A stretch of DNA of 13,347 nucleotides, taken from assembly GCA_023336875.1 (NCBI GenBank), contig JAMBLH010000156.1:1-13347 (forward strand). Reading direction: 5' to 3'. This stretch comes from Actinomycetes bacterium (GTDB lineage: Bacteria; Actinomycetota; Acidimicrobiia; Spongiisociales; UBA5794). Made by a program: the position numbers and the translations under genes. Shown here piece by piece: positions 1 to 6,948 of the stretch. Numbering within the stretch: the first letter of the stretch is position 1; each line of letters opens with the position of its first letter. The notes beneath the pieces were generated by a model. That model was not told where the DNA came from. It saw only the letters and a list, made by a program, of their open reading frames with translations, and searched no databases.

Positions 1-383
1 CGTTCGGGGCTCAAGGTGACCTTCGATCCGTCGTAGGTGGACCGAAATACGAGCTCATCCTCCGTGATCTTCGGTTCGAGAGACAGCACCTGGTAACCGC
101 CGGAATCGGTGAGAATCGGTTTCTCCCAGGCCATGAACCGATGCAGGCCGCCGATGTCGGACACGATGTCCTCTCCTGGCCGCAACATGAGGTGGTAAGT
201 GTTCGCGAGCACGATCTGTGCTCCAATTGTCTCGAGGTCTTCCGAATCAAGTGCTTTGACCGTCGCCCGCGTACCTACTGCCATGAATGCGGGTGTGGAG
301 ACGGAACCGTGTGGGGTAAGCATTGTGCCGACACGGGCAGCACCGTCGCTTGACGATTCTGACCACGAAACTGGTTCGCTCAT
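1..383 (-). CDS. tgt: tRNA-guanine transglycosylase, N-terminal part (cut by window edge)
   Basis: Tgt exchanges guanine-34 of GUN-anticodon tRNAs for the queuine precursor preQ1, just before QueA acts. Only the first 127 codons are present; the C-terminal part, including the zinc site and nucleophile Asp, lies beyond the left edge. Translating the minus strand from the ATG at 383 gives family signatures in order: TPHGSVSTPAFMAVGTRATV (about residues 23-42), ANTYHLMLRPG (60-70), HRFMAWEKPI (81-90) and TDSGGYQVLSL (92-102). Asp93 in TDSGG matches the conserved substrate-binding/acid-base Asp of the TIM barrel. The start overlaps the queA stop in an ATGA (380-383), so the two genes are probably translationally coupled and belong to the ruvC-ruvA-ruvB-queA transcript. 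The residues before the first conserved block are Ser-rich and variable. Identification is secure; completeness cannot be judged. Confidence 0.93.
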   Translation of the reverse strand, partial: MSEPVSWSESSSDGAARVGTMLTPHGSVSTPAFMAVGTRATVKALDSEDLETIGAQIVLANTYHLMLRPGEDIVSDIGGLHRFMAWEKPILTDSGGYQVLSLEPKITEDELVFRSTYDGSKVTLSPE

Positions 384-1393
384 TGTGTGATCTCGATGTA
401 CATGGCGTCACCGAAGGATAAGAAGCGATAGTCGTTCACTAGTGCATGGTCGTACACGTCGCGCCAACGCTCACCAAGCGCCGCTGCCATCATCACGATC
501 AGCGTCGTCCTCGGTGCGTGAAAGTTCGTGAATATCGCATCCACCACCTCGAATTCGTGTCCGGGTGCGATGAAGAGATCGGTGTCGGCAGAGAAAGCTC
601 GAATTCTGCCATCCCCAACGGCCGCGGTTTCGAGGGATCTGACGACCGTTGTACCGACGGCTATCACCCTCCCCCCACTTGCTCTGGCCTGGTCGACCGC
701 CGCAACGGTTGCAGTGTCGACCACAACTCGTTCGCTGTGGATCACATGATCCTCGACCAGGCCGTCGCCCATGGGTCGAAACGTGTCCAAGCCGACTTCG
801 AGATCGACCTCTGCAATGTGTACCCCGTTTCTTGTCAATGATCCGATCACTCCATCGGTGAAATGCAGAGCTGCGGTGGGGGCAGCGGAGGAGCCGATCG
901 TCTTTGCAAACATGGTTTGGTACCGATCCGAAGTGTCGAGTTCCCCGTGGTAGTAGGGAGGTAGGGGCAACGTTCCCACCGCTTCGATCACACTCTCGAC
1001 ATCCCCATCGCACGTGAGCGAGACTGTCGCGACCCCATTGACGGGGTTCGACAGGATCTCAACATCGAGCCGTTCGCACTCCACAATCGAGCCGATTCGT
1101 ACCTTCTTGGATGGGCTGACAAGCGCCTGCCAGCGTTCCGTGTCGATGCGTCTTGTCAGAAGCACCTCGGTCCGCCCCCCAGTTGGTTTCCTTCGCCCCA
1201 GCAATCTGGCGGATCTGACCTTCGTTCGGTTAACGACAAGCAGATCGTTGGGTTGCAGCAGATCAGCTATGTCGCGGAACCGCAACTCGGAAAGATCCGA
1301 CGCGACCAACACTCGTGCATCATCGCGTGGCTCAATGGCCGCTTGCGCAATCGAAGTAGCCGGAAGGTGATAGTCGAAGTCGTCGATTCGCAT
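380..1393 (-). CDS. queA: S-adenosylmethionine:tRNA ribosyltransferase-isomerase QueA
   Basis: QueA transfers and isomerises the ribosyl part of S-adenosylmethionine onto preQ1-34 in tRNA, giving epoxyqueuosine. It is the step after Tgt, whose gene overlaps it downstream. The protein starts MRIDDFDYHLP, as QueA proteins do, so the ATG at 1393 is preferred; the open frame continues up to 1450 but would then overlap ruvB. This gives 337 residues, normal for the family. Conserved blocks are EPRDDARVL near the N-terminus, LLVVNRTKVRSARLLGRR, SSAAPTAALHFT (the AAPTA-LHF signature), VGTTVVRSLETA and NFHAPRTTLIVMMAA near the C-terminus. The start lies 10 bp after the ruvB stop. No strong Shine-Dalgarno is seen, which fits translation by ribosomes leaving ruvB. 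Confidence 0.95.
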   Translation of the reverse strand: MRIDDFDYHLPATSIAQAAIEPRDDARVLVASDLSELRFRDIADLLQPNDLLVVNRTKVRSARLLGRRKPTGGRTEVLLTRRIDTERWQALVSPSKKVRIGSIVECERLDVEILSNPVNGVATVSLTCDGDVESVIEAVGTLPLPPYYHGELDTSDRYQTMFAKTIGSSAAPTAALHFTDGVIGSLTRNGVHIAEVDLEVGLDTFRPMGDGLVEDHVIHSERVVVDTATVAAVDQARASGGRVIAVGTTVVRSLETAAVGDGRIRAFSADTDLFIAPGHEFEVVDAIFTNFHAPRTTLIVMMAAALGERWRDVYDHALVNDYRFLSFGDAMYIEITQ

Positions 1394-1403
1394 CGATGAC
1401 AGG

Positions 1404-2435
1404 CTACGGGTGTGGGAACTGCCCCTGGCCGTCGCCTGCTGGAGGTTCAAGACCGATATGTGTGTAGGCGCGCTTGGTCGCTATTCGACCCCGGGGCGTG
1501 CGTTGGATGAGACCTTCGAGGATGAGGAACGGCTCGTAAGCGTCCTCGACGGTCTCGGGGTCCTCGCCGACCGCGATCGCGAGGGTGGAGAGACCGACGG
1601 GGCCACCACCGAACTTGTCGATGATTGCGTGCAGGATGGCTCTGTCCACCTTGTCCAGACCCGCTTCATCGACCTCGAACACCTCAAGAGCAATATCGGC
1701 CGTCTCTGCATCTACTTCGCCTGTGGCCCTCACGGACGCGTAGTCGCGAACCCTGCGCAGGAGTCGGTTCGCAATACGCGGTGTACCTCGAGATCGTCTG
1801 GCGATGGCTTCGCATCCGTCGGGTGAAGCGGATGTCTCAAGCAACAACGCGGATCTGGCGACGATCGCCGCCAGATCAGATGTGTCGTAGTAGTCGAGTC
1901 GTGCGACATAGCCGAAGCGATCGCGAAGCGGCGGTGCGACACGGCCAACCCGCGTTGTCGCACCAACAAGCGTGAACGCAGGCAAATCGATCTTTATCGA
2001 GCGTGCAGCGGGGCCCTTCCCAACGACGATGTCGAGTTGACCGTCCTCCATTGCGGGATACATGATCTCCTCGACCTGGCGAGGGAGGCGATGGATCTCG
2101 TCGATGAACAGAACGTCGCCATGTTCGAGATTCGTGATGACGGCAGCAAGATCCCCCGGTCTGTCGAGGGCAGGACCAGACGTCGATCGAAATGATGCTC
2201 CCATTTCGTTCGCAACAATTGCCGCCAAGCTCGTCTTGCCAAGACCCGGCGGGCCGGAGAACAACAGATGATCAACTGATTCACCGCGGCCGCTTGCAGC
2301 TTCGATGAGAATCGACAAGCGTTCCTTTAGCGCATCCTGCCCAACGAACTCCTCGAGACGCTTCGGTCTCAGACCGATCTCAGCTTCGATCTCTTCAGGA
2401 GACTGGACGGTGGTCAGCAGACCTTCCTCGCGCAT
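1404..2435 (-). CDS. ruvB: Holliday junction branch-migration helicase RuvB
   Basis: RuvB is the hexameric AAA+ motor that drives branch migration of Holliday junctions with RuvA in recombinational repair. The 343-residue protein has a short N-terminal extension and then the family order. Walker A is GPPGLGKT at residues 61-68. Walker B is DVLFIDE at 107-113. Sensor 1 lies in VGATTRVG at 157-164, where most RuvB proteins have GATTRAG. The arginine-finger segment is PLRDRFG at 169-175. The C-terminal winged helix includes DKFGGGPVGLSTLAIAVGED. Length is typical. Its ATG shares one base with the ruvA stop (TGATG at 2433-2437), indicating coupled translation. No disrupting mutation is seen. Confidence 0.97.
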   Translation of the reverse strand: MREEGLLTTVQSPEEIEAEIGLRPKRLEEFVGQDALKERLSILIEAASGRGESVDHLLFSGPPGLGKTSLAAIVANEMGASFRSTSGPALDRPGDLAAVITNLEHGDVLFIDEIHRLPRQVEEIMYPAMEDGQLDIVVGKGPAARSIKIDLPAFTLVGATTRVGRVAPPLRDRFGYVARLDYYDTSDLAAIVARSALLLETSASPDGCEAIARRSRGTPRIANRLLRRVRDYASVRATGEVDAETADIALEVFEVDEAGLDKVDRAILHAIIDKFGGGPVGLSTLAIAVGEDPETVEDAYEPFLILEGLIQRTPRGRIATKRAYTHIGLEPPAGDGQGQFPHP

Positions 2436-3010
2436 CAGCCACCAGCCTTACCAAGTTGCTGCAAAGAACGCCTCACCATTTCTTCGATCGGGAGATCTTG
2501 TGGCATGTCCGTGAGCGTGCCCCTGATCTCGTCCGGTCCATAACCAAGCCCTTCAAGGGCCTCGCGCACCTCGGCAATCGCGCTCGTTGAGTACAGCACA
2601 TCGTCCACAACATCCAACTTGGGCTTTAGCTCGAGAAGGAGCTTCTGCGCGCTCCTCTTGCCGATTCCAGGGACAGCTGTGAGGGCGGCTATGTCATCCG
2701 ACGAGACAGCGGCACTCAGCTGCTCGTACGTCATCGTCCCAAGTATGGCCATTGCGACCTTTGGACCCACGCCCGACACACCGAGGAGCAATCCGAAGAG
2801 ATCCTTGTCGGGAAGGGATGCAAATCCATACAGCGCGAGTTGGTCCTCACGCACGTGGAGATGGGTGTGGAGGACAACCTCTTCACCGACACCTGGGAGA
2901 TCTGTGAGCGTGCGAGGGGTGACGGCAACCAGATAGCCGACGCCCGCGACGTCCACAACGATGGTTTCCTGTCCACGATCAGCAATGACACCGCGCAATC
3001 TTCCGATCAT
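2435..3010 (-). CDS. ruvA: Holliday junction DNA-binding protein RuvA
   Basis: RuvA forms tetramers that hold the Holliday junction square and load RuvB rings. The start chosen, ATG at 3010, gives the typical MIGRLRG beginning and overlaps the ruvC stop in ATGA (3007-3010); an ATG 45 bases upstream would add 15 non-homologous residues. The product is 191 residues. The N-terminal OB domain contains the acidic pin residues Glu55 and Asp56 in HVREDQLALYGF. Two helix-hairpin-helix motifs follow: GVSGVGPK (77-84) and VPGIGKRSAQKLLLEL (113-128). The C-terminal RuvB-binding domain begins near residue 145 (EVREALEGLGY). It is the middle gene of a ruvC-ruvA-ruvB set. Confidence 0.97.
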   Translation of the reverse strand: MIGRLRGVIADRGQETIVVDVAGVGYLVAVTPRTLTDLPGVGEEVVLHTHLHVREDQLALYGFASLPDKDLFGLLLGVSGVGPKVAMAILGTMTYEQLSAAVSSDDIAALTAVPGIGKRSAQKLLLELKPKLDVVDDVLYSTSAIAEVREALEGLGYGPDEIRGTLTDMPQDLPIEEMVRRSLQQLGKAGG

Positions 3011-3501
3011 GACTTTGCTCCCAACGTGGACGCAACGTGGTGCTGAGCGTGGCACATCGCGATGCCAAGTGCGTCAGCGACGTCGGCGGGACCATCGACG
3101 CCCTGGAGGCCGAGTCGCATGGAGATGACCGCACTGACCTGTTTCTTGTCCGCAGATCCGGAGCCGGTGACCGCCATCTTCATCTGGGAGGGGGTGTACT
3201 CAGCTATAGGGATCCCCTTCTGTGCAATGACCTCCATAATCACGCCTGAGGCTCGAGCGACAGCCATTGCGGTATTCCGATTCCTGTTGACGAATACCTG
3301 CTCGATCGCTGCCGCGTCGATCGTGTAGTCGTTTACAAGCATCTCGATATCCCTCCGGAGTTCGACGAGTCGATCGGCCGTTGTGAGCTGCGGATCAGTG
3401 CGAACGACGCCAGCGGCGATCGCACTCTCCCTGCCGCCTCTCGATTCAATGATGCCGTACCCGGTTCGCGTGAGCCCCGGATCTATTCCTAGAACGAACA
3501 T
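3007..3501 (-). CDS. ruvC: Holliday junction endonuclease RuvC
   Basis: RuvC is the dimeric, Mg-dependent resolvase that nicks Holliday junctions symmetrically. The 164-residue protein has the RNase H-like fold residues: Asp7 in LGIDPGLTRTGYG, Glu67 in AAIEQVF, and Asp140 and Asp143 in PADVADALGIA, which together make the four-acid metal site. TGSGSADKKQV (about 112-122) is the conserved DNA-binding segment. The ATG at 3501 gives the canonical MFVLGIDPG start. It is the first gene after a 118-bp gap from yebC. A TACACT -10 element lies only about 10 bases before the ATG, with no Shine-Dalgarno, so a leaderless or nearly leaderless mRNA may start here. Confidence 0.97.
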   Translation of the reverse strand: MFVLGIDPGLTRTGYGIIESRGGRESAIAAGVVRTDPQLTTADRLVELRRDIEMLVNDYTIDAAAIEQVFVNRNRNTAMAVARASGVIMEVIAQKGIPIAEYTPSQMKMAVTGSGSADKKQVSAVISMRLGLQGVDGPADVADALGIAMCHAQHHVASTLGAKS

Positions 3502-3510
3502 GTGTTCGAC

Positions 3511-3538
3511 AGTGTAGCCATCCCATGCGACGAGGCAA
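3511..3538 (-). promoter_or_regulatory. Candidate promoter for ruvC-ruvA-ruvB-queA-tgt
   Basis: On the minus strand TACACT (3511-3516) matches the actinobacterial TAnnnT -10 consensus. TTGCCT (3533-3538) lies 16 bp upstream and matches TTGACA at four of six positions. Transcription would begin near 3503-3505, just ahead of the ruvC ATG at 3499-3501, giving a leader of a few bases at most. This is motif matching only. The rest of the yebC-ruvC gap (3539-3619) holds nothing else I can support. Confidence 0.5.
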
Positions 3539-3619
3539 AGAACCTCGCCGCATCAGCGTCGCTTCCGCAGTTCGAATACTCCCTGTGGACCCGCCCGAGT
3601 GGAGCGGTGCGAGCGTCAT

Positions 3620-4357
3620 CTATTCGAGGCTTGCGAGGATCTCGTCAGGAATGTCGAAGTTCCCGAACACAGCTTGGACATCATCGAGATCCTCAAGGGC
3701 ATCTACGAGTCGGAGCACCTTCGGGGCCGATGAGCCGTCCAGGGCGATTGATGTTGAGGGAAGGTAGGTGATGTCGCCTGATTCGATCTGGATACCGGCA
3801 CTCTCGAGTTCGGCTCGCACAACCTGGAGATCACTTGGTGCGCAGGTGATCTCCCACATCGTGCTCTCTCCTGTGATGTCCTCCGCTCCCCCTTCGAGTG
3901 CCGCTATCATCACCGTGTCCTCATCGCCCGTTGCAAGGATGTACCCCTTCTGCTCGAAGAGATAGCCGACGGAACCAGGCTCGCCGAGATTCCCGCCGTT
4001 CTTGGAGAAGGTCGAGCGAACATCAGAAGCTGCCCTGTTCCGATTGTCTGTCAGGATCTGGACATACAGCGCAACACCACCGGGCGCATACCCCTCGTAG
4101 AACGCCTCGATGTAGTCGACACCATCAACGTCACCTGCGCCGCGGGCAACGGCGCGCTCGATGTTGTCCTTCGGGACAGAGTTGTCCTTCGCCTTCTGGA
4201 TTGCGGTGGCGAGAGTTGCGTTGGAGTCGACGTCGGACCCACCCGTTCGGGCGGCAGATTCGATGCTCTTTGTCAATTTGGCGAACAGCTTTCCCCGCTT
4301 GGCATCCTGACGACCCTTGCGGTGCTTGATATTCGCCCATTTTGAGTGTCCCGCCAC
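3620..4357 (-). CDS. yebC: YebC/TACO1-family protein (translation-associated or transcriptional regulator)
   Basis: The 245-residue protein is a full-length YebC: MAGHSKWANIKHRKGRQDAK at the start, then AIQKAKDNSVPKDNIERAV, YEGYAPGGVALYVQILTDNR, RSTFSKNGGNLGEPGSVGYLF and a C-terminal acidic GNFDIPDEIL. The family was long annotated as DNA-binding transcriptional regulators of ruvC and quorum genes. More recent work ties members to relief of ribosome stalling at proline runs, so the role here is left open. The start is GTG at 4357, with GAGGAG five bases upstream; that SD overlaps the pdxT stop, 9 bp away. Its place just upstream of ruvC is the widely conserved arrangement. Confidence 0.95.
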   Translation of the reverse strand: MAGHSKWANIKHRKGRQDAKRGKLFAKLTKSIESAARTGGSDVDSNATLATAIQKAKDNSVPKDNIERAVARGAGDVDGVDYIEAFYEGYAPGGVALYVQILTDNRNRAASDVRSTFSKNGGNLGEPGSVGYLFEQKGYILATGDEDTVMIAALEGGAEDITGESTMWEITCAPSDLQVVRAELESAGIQIESGDITYLPSTSIALDGSSAPKVLRLVDALEDLDDVQAVFGNFDIPDEILASLE

Positions 4358-4366
4358 TTGATCTCC

Positions 4367-4951
4367 TCAGATGTCGTCGACTAGATCAACAAGCATCCTG
4401 TGCAGGCGCTCGTCACCGGTGAGTTCCGGGTGAAATGAGGTTGCAAGGATACGGCCCTCGCGGACGAGGACAGGATGTGACTCCCCTTCGGTATCGATAA
4501 CCGACGCAAGCACCTCGACGTCTGCACCGATCTTCTCCATCCACGGTGCCCTGATGAACACGGCGTGCATTGGTTCATCAAGTCCCACAACCTCGAGATC
4601 GGCCTCGAATGAGTCGAACTGGCGGCCGAACGCGTTGCGGCGAACACATGCGTCGAGAACCCCGAGCTGTGCCTGATCTCCATCTGCTGTCGATGACGCA
4701 AGGAAGATCATGCCTGCACAGGTGCCAAGTACGGGCATTCCCGCTTCGCAGCGGCTCTGGATCGGTCCGATGAGACCGTACACCTCGGCAAGACGTCCAA
4801 TCGTCGTCGATTCTCCACCCGGGATCACGAGGGCGTCCACAGCTGCTAGTTCCTCGGGCGTTCGTATCTCCTCGGCGTCGACACCCATTTTCGACAGTAT
4901 TGCAATGTGCTCGCGGAAATCTCCTTGAAGGGCGAGAACGCCGACGATCAT
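4367..4951 (-). CDS. pdxT: Pyridoxal 5'-phosphate synthase glutaminase subunit PdxT
   Basis: PdxT hydrolyses glutamine and channels the ammonia to PdxS for vitamin B6 synthesis by the deoxyxylulose-5-phosphate-independent route. The 194 residues show the class I amidotransferase triad: Cys78 in LGTCAGM, and His174 and Glu176 in SFHPELTGD. The family signature GGESTTIGRL is at 46-54 and MIVGVLALQGDFREH is at the N-terminus. Length is typical. Its ATG overlaps the pdxS stop in ATGA (4948-4951), so the subunits of the stoichiometric PdxS-PdxT complex are probably made in coupled fashion. Confidence 0.97.
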   Translation of the reverse strand: MIVGVLALQGDFREHIAILSKMGVDAEEIRTPEELAAVDALVIPGGESTTIGRLAEVYGLIGPIQSRCEAGMPVLGTCAGMIFLASSTADGDQAQLGVLDACVRRNAFGRQFDSFEADLEVVGLDEPMHAVFIRAPWMEKIGADVEVLASVIDTEGESHPVLVREGRILATSFHPELTGDERLHRMLVDLVDDI

Positions 4952-5841
4952 GAGCCGCGGTTCTGCATCATCTCGATGGACTGCAGCTCGTCGATGTTGA
5001 TGCCGACCATCGCTTCACCAAGATTACGCGACACCTTGCCGATCTTCTCCGGGTCGCGATAGAACGTCGTTGCCTCAACAATCGCTCGGGCCCTCACATC
5101 GGGTTCGTCGGACTTGAAGACACCCGAACCAACGAATATGCCGTCGCAGCCGAGTTGCATCATTAGCGCCGCATCGGAAGGTGTCGCTATTCCCCCGGCA
5201 GCGAAGTTCACAACCGGCAACCTGCCCGACAGAGCAACCTCCTGCACTAGAGATATCGGAGCACGAAGTTCCTTTGCTGCGTTCATCATCTCATTGGGAT
5301 CGAGTGTTGTGAGCCAGCCGATCTGCGTATTCATCTTCCTCATGTGCCTCACCGCCTCAACCACGTCTCCTGTTCCCGGCTCGCCCTTGGTGCGAATCAT
5401 GGCAGCGCCTTCTCCGATCCGGCGAAGCGCCTCACCGAGGTCCTTTGCGCCGCAGACAAACGGAACCGTGAACGCATGCTTGTCGATGTGGTTGGTATCC
5501 ACCGGCGTGAGTACCTCGGATTCGTCGATGTAGTCGACACCGAGGGACTGGAGCACCTGAGCTTCTACGAAGTGCCCAATCCGCGATTTTGCCATCACGG
5601 GAATCGACACCGCGGCGATGATCTCCTCCGTGCGGGCGGGGTCCGCCATGCGAGCAACACCGCCATGCGCACGGATGTCCGCGGGTACTCGTTCAAGGGA
5701 CATGACGGCACACGCTCCTGCTGCTTCGGCGATCACTGCCTGTTCGGCGTTCACGACGTCCATGATCACGCCGCCCTTGAGCATCTCTGCAAGGCCTCGC
5801 TTGACCTGCTCCGTTCCCGTCAGCTGTTCATTGGCAGCCAT
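4948..5841 (-). CDS. pdxS: Pyridoxal 5'-phosphate synthase lyase subunit PdxS
   Basis: PdxS condenses ribose 5-phosphate, glyceraldehyde 3-phosphate and ammonia into pyridoxal 5'-phosphate in a dodecameric (beta/alpha)8 barrel. Starting from the ATG at 5841 (AAGGGA seven bases upstream) the product is 297 residues. An upstream in-frame ATG at 5898 would add 19 residues translated from a tandem repeat and is rejected. Visible active-site segments are GGVIMDVVNAEQA with Asp28, VMAKSRIGH with Lys85 and MIRTKGEPGTG with Lys152, corresponding to the Schiff-base and transfer lysines of the family. DTNHIDKHAFTVPFVCGAKD is also conserved. Confidence 0.97.
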   Translation of the reverse strand: MAANEQLTGTEQVKRGLAEMLKGGVIMDVVNAEQAVIAEAAGACAVMSLERVPADIRAHGGVARMADPARTEEIIAAVSIPVMAKSRIGHFVEAQVLQSLGVDYIDESEVLTPVDTNHIDKHAFTVPFVCGAKDLGEALRRIGEGAAMIRTKGEPGTGDVVEAVRHMRKMNTQIGWLTTLDPNEMMNAAKELRAPISLVQEVALSGRLPVVNFAAGGIATPSDAALMMQLGCDGIFVGSGVFKSDEPDVRARAIVEATTFYRDPEKIGKVSRNLGEAMVGINIDELQSIEMMQNRGS

Positions 5842-5867
5842 GTCACATTCCCTTGTTGAGTAATCGA

Positions 5868-5873
5868 ATTCTA
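5868..5873 (-). promoter_or_regulatory. Candidate -10 element for pdxS-pdxT-yebC
   Basis: Minus-strand TAGAAT matches TATAAT at five of six positions. It lies 26 bp before the pdxS ATG, leaving a leader of about 20 bases with the AAGGGA ribosome binding site. No good -35 hexamer is seen 16-18 bp upstream; that space is occupied by the 14-bp tandem repeat, which may mean activator-dependent initiation. Motif match only. Confidence 0.4.
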
Positions 5874-5896
5874 CATGATGACTTCTACATGATGAC
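5869..5896. repeat. Perfect 14-bp tandem direct repeat upstream of pdxS
   Basis: TTCTACATGATGAC occurs twice without a gap (5869-5882 and 5883-5896, plus-strand reading) in the 63-bp space between the pimA-like stop and the pdxS start. The copy nearer pdxS overlaps the candidate -10 element. Tandem sites in this position are what a dimeric regulator could bind; MocR-type PdxR regulators of pdxST in Gram-positive bacteria are known to use repeated sites. No PdxR gene is in the window. Confidence 0.85.
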
Positions 5897-5904
5897 ATGT
5901 GCCG

Positions 5905-6948
5905 TCATGACCGATGAAGGGAGACCGCATCCTCATACGCATTCACATACTGACGGGCCACGGATATGCCATCGAACCGACCCACCGCTGAAAAAGCGGA
6001 CGCTTGTCTCCGCCGCATGAGGTCTGTGTTCGTCAGAAGTGACACAAGGGCCTCCGCGAGGCTGTTGACGTCCCCAGGAGGCGTCAACACCCCCGAATCG
6101 CTCAGCACGTCGATGAACGCAGGAATTGCCGATGCGACAACAGCACACTCTGACGCCATTCCCTCGGCCACGACGATCCCGAACGATTCGCCGCCGAGAT
6201 TCGGAGCGCAGAAAATTTCTGCCGCGGCGAGCTCGGCTCGCTTGTCCTCATCGTTGACTCTTCCGAGGTAGGTCACACCCGGGATGTGATCGTCTCGGAT
6301 GGCGCCGATGACAACGAGTTCCGCGTCCGGGACAATCTCAAGCACGGACGGCCAGGCGTCGAGGAGTACCTGAAGGCCTTTTCTCTCGTCATCCCTCCCG
6401 AGGAATACGACACGATTCCGTGCCTTCGCACCCCCTCCGTATAGGGCAATATCGACTCCGTTGGGGATCACTCTGGCGTCCACGAACGGAGCTATCGCTG
6501 ATTCTGATACGTTGCTTACCGTTGTTACTACGTCTATGCGGCCGATCAACCTGCTCCAGACAGATGAACCGACGCGATAGCCGAATCGCGCCCAGGTCGG
6601 CGGGTCAGCGTGGAACGTCCCAACAGTCGGATGCGTGTCAATTGCTGTCGCGACTGCCGACACAAACGGCATCAACGGTTCATGAATGTGCACCACATCC
6701 GCATCATCGACTGCCTGCTTGAGTCGTTTCGACACAGCCGGATTGAGTGCTATCGGTGTGGATGCGCGGTTGGCTCGAATACTTCGCGTCGAGCCGATCA
6801 GGATGGCGCCCTCGGGCCCACTGTCGCCTGGCCCCACCACCATCGACTCGTGGCCGAGGTCTTCAAGCCAGTGGGAGAGTTGGACAACCTGGTCCTGCAC
6901 ACCTCCTGGGAGGCCGAGATCGTAGGGACTGACGAGTGCGACCCTCAT
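5905..6948 (-). CDS. pimA: GT4-family glycosyltransferase, PimA-like phosphatidylinositol mannosyltransferase
   Basis: This is probably the membrane-associated enzyme that transfers mannose from GDP-mannose to phosphatidylinositol, the first step to PIMs. The 347-residue product (ATG at 6948, overlapping the upstream stop in ATGA) has two Rossmann halves. The first has SPYDLGLPGGVQDQV (7-21), the glycine-rich acceptor loop, and TFH with His113. The second has IPNGVD (161-166), FLGRDDERKG with Arg185 and Lys190 for the nucleotide-sugar phosphates, and CAPNLGGESFGIVVAEG (247-263) with the E-x7-E pair Glu254/Glu262. These blocks match mycobacterial PimA closely, and the neighbours (PI phosphate synthase, acyltransferase) are those of PimA. 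Sugar specificity cannot be read from sequence alone. Confidence 0.85.
   Translation of the reverse strand: MRVALVSPYDLGLPGGVQDQVVQLSHWLEDLGHESMVVGPGDSGPEGAILIGSTRSIRANRASTPIALNPAVSKRLKQAVDDADVVHIHEPLMPFVSAVATAIDTHPTVGTFHADPPTWARFGYRVGSSVWSRLIGRIDVVTTVSNVSESAIAPFVDARVIPNGVDIALYGGGAKARNRVVFLGRDDERKGLQVLLDAWPSVLEIVPDAELVVIGAIRDDHIPGVTYLGRVNDEDKRAELAAAEIFCAPNLGGESFGIVVAEGMASECAVVASAIPAFIDVLSDSGVLTPPGDVNSLAEALVSLLTNTDLMRRRQASAFSAVGRFDGISVARQYVNAYEDAVSLHRS

Noticed and set aside
471..1013. A 180-codon minus-strand open frame inside queA
   Set aside because: Arg/Gly/Cys-rich shadow of queA in another frame, with no recognisable domain; queA itself is intact.
3586..3610. Possible hairpin terminator between yebC and ruvC
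   Set aside because: ACCGCTC and GGGCGGGT can pair with a bulge, but no T-run follows on the minus strand, so intrinsic termination is not supported.
3898..4329. A 143-codon plus-strand open frame opposite yebC
   Set aside because: Composition (Arg, Ser, Pro rich) is typical of an antisense shadow of a conserved gene.
5842..5898. Longer pdxS start at 5898
   Set aside because: The extra 19 residues come from the tandem repeat and lack PdxS similarity; the ATG at 5841 has a proper ribosome binding site.
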